Source: Pseudomonas putida
GTDB taxonomy: Bacteria; Pseudomonadota; Gammaproteobacteria; Pseudomonadales; Pseudomonadaceae
Reading direction: 5' to 3'
DNA: 64,000 bases
Assembly: GCF_001636055.1 (NCBI RefSeq)
Contig: NZ_CP011789.1
Span: 868,001-932,000, forward strand
In this document: one piece after another, positions 63,051-64,000 of the stretch
Layout of the letters: each line of letters begins with the position of its first letter
Position numbering within the stretch: the stretch's first letter is position 1
Notes under the pieces: model-generated
What the model saw: the letters and a program-made list of their open reading frames with translations, nothing else
The model's database searches: none
What the model was told of the DNA's origin: nothing
Made by a program: the position numbers and the translations under genes

Positions 63051-63200
63051 GCCTGCTCTCGTTGCATCCGGTAACGAGAAAACCTCAAGACTCGCCCCCC
63101 GCGTGCCGTTAAACCCTTCGTTGTATTCATCTATTCATGTGCGCTGCCGATGAAGTAAGGGCACAATGCTATTATTGATCTGCCGGGTCGGAGATTACCC

Positions 63201-64000
63201 TTGTTTCGTCTATCCGCTGTTCGCGCCAGCCACTTTCTGCCTTCGATCCTGCTGCTGGTGTCGGGGCTTGCGGCGGCGTATGTCAGGGACCTGAGCGTGT
63301 TCTTCACGTCCCTGTTCAACGTATTACCTACCCTGGTGCTGCTGCTCGGCGGTGCCTACTGCGCGGTGTACCGCCGCCAGCGTGAACTGTTCCTGATGGT
63401 CACGGTGTACATCGCCTACTTCTTGCTCGATACCCAGACCGATTACTACCGCGATCATGGCAAGGTCCGCGAAGACGCTGCAGTGGTGTTCCACCTCGTG
63501 TGCCTGCTGCTGCCAGCACTGTTCGGCCTGTTCGGCGCCTGGCAGGAACGCACCCACCTGGCCCAGGACATGCTCGCGCGCTTCGCCGTGCTGTTCGCGG
63601 TTGGCAGCGTGACCCTGGCGCTGGAGCAGAGTTACCCACAGACGTTGCTGACGTGGCTGGCAGAGATCCGCTGGCCGTCGCTGCATGGGCAGTGGATGAG
63701 CCTGATCCAGTTGGCCTACCCGTTGTTCCTGGGCGTATTCATTCTGCTGGTGGTGCAATACCTGCGCGAGCCCCGGCCGTTGCACGCCGCGCAGGTCACC
63801 GGCCTGGTGGGGATCTTCTGGATGCTGCCGCAGACGTTCATCCTGCCCTTCACCCTGAACATCATGTGCAGCCAGGTGATGCTGATGATCGCCGCAGCCG
63901 TCTCCCACGAGGCCTACCAGATGGCGTTTCGCGACGAACTGACCGGCCTTCCTGGCCGCCGCGCGCTGAACGAACGCATGCAGCGCCTGGGCCGCAGTTA
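63201..64000 (+). CDS. Membrane GGDEF diguanylate cyclase-type protein, 3' end outside the window
   Basis: About 266 residues are visible, ending inside the start of a GGDEF domain (AFRDELTGLPGRRALNERMQ). The N-terminus has several TM helices (SILLLVSGLAAAYV, VLPTLVLLLGGAYCAVYR, VFHLVCLLLPALFGLFG, AQVTGLVGIFWMLPQTFILP). TTG 63201 is the best start: GGAG lies at 63190-63193 and the frame is closed just upstream. Whether the GG[DE]EF site is intact cannot be seen. Confidence 0.85.
   Translation, partial: MFRLSAVRASHFLPSILLLVSGLAAAYVRDLSVFFTSLFNVLPTLVLLLGGAYCAVYRRQRELFLMVTVYIAYFLLDTQTDYYRDHGKVREDAAVVFHLVCLLLPALFGLFGAWQERTHLAQDMLARFAVLFAVGSVTLALEQSYPQTLLTWLAEIRWPSLHGQWMSLIQLAYPLFLGVFILLVVQYLREPRPLHAAQVTGLVGIFWMLPQTFILPFTLNIMCSQVMLMIAAAVSHEAYQMAFRDELTGLPGRRALNERMQRLGRS

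Overview
The window is chromosomal DNA of a Pseudomonas, most likely of the P. putida group. The coding DNA is GC-rich. The gene order threonine aldolase / glyA-soxBDAG-purU-fdhA / msrA-dipA-aceF-aceE / glnE-waaFCGP / FecIR-TonB receptor / glcB / bioBFHCD matches that group from memory, and putida-type REP palindromes sit between many genes. No tRNA, rRNA, CRISPR array, insertion sequence or prophage was recognised.

Region 1 (1-9.8 kb) is a one-carbon module: a partial threonine aldolase, serine hydroxymethyltransferase, heterotetrameric sarcosine oxidase (soxBDAG), 10-formyl-THF deformylase (purU) and glutathione-independent formaldehyde dehydrogenase (fdhA). Together they demethylate sarcosine to glycine and dispose of the C1 unit as serine, formate or oxidised formaldehyde. 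Region 2 (10-19 kb) is mixed: a DUF2780-like secreted protein, an AT-richer segment with a halovibrin-like lipoprotein (probably acquired), an acyltransferase, a retropepsin-like protein, the creBCD envelope-stress system, and an msrA-GST pair.

Region 3 (19-30 kb) holds a DipA-type c-di-GMP phosphodiesterase, aceF and aceE of pyruvate dehydrogenase, and divergent glnE. Two perfect GTAGT-N3-ACTAC palindromes lie upstream of aceE. Region 4 (30-37 kb) is a tightly overlapping LPS core operon (waaF, waaC, waaG, waaP and three further kinase-fold genes). A large DUF6543-like toxin-type gene overlaps its 3' end convergently.

Region 5 (39.8-45.3 kb) is an iron cell-surface signalling unit: FecI-type sigma factor, FecR, TonB-dependent receptor, PepSY membrane protein and a coupled 58-residue membrane peptide, with a Fur-like box upstream of fecI. 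Region 6 (45.4-55.9 kb) contains an exonuclease coupled to a cNMP/CBS/DUF294 protein, a stand-alone receiver, glcB, a GcvR-like ACT protein, rarD, srkA, a ModE-type regulator and comF. Region 7 (56-60.5 kb) is the biotin operon bioBFHCD. A BirA-type operator precedes bioB and falls inside the first codons of comF. The window ends with a small flagellar-rod-like protein, an acyl-CoA dehydrogenase and the start of a membrane GGDEF protein.

Nearly all of this is core Pseudomonas metabolism. I see no convincing wholly new multi-gene system. The least explained parts are the halovibrin-like lipoprotein island, the DUF6543-like gene, a kinase-fold LPS gene that lacks the catalytic aspartate, and several regulatory palindromes. 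Family names come from motif recognition and memory, not from database searches.
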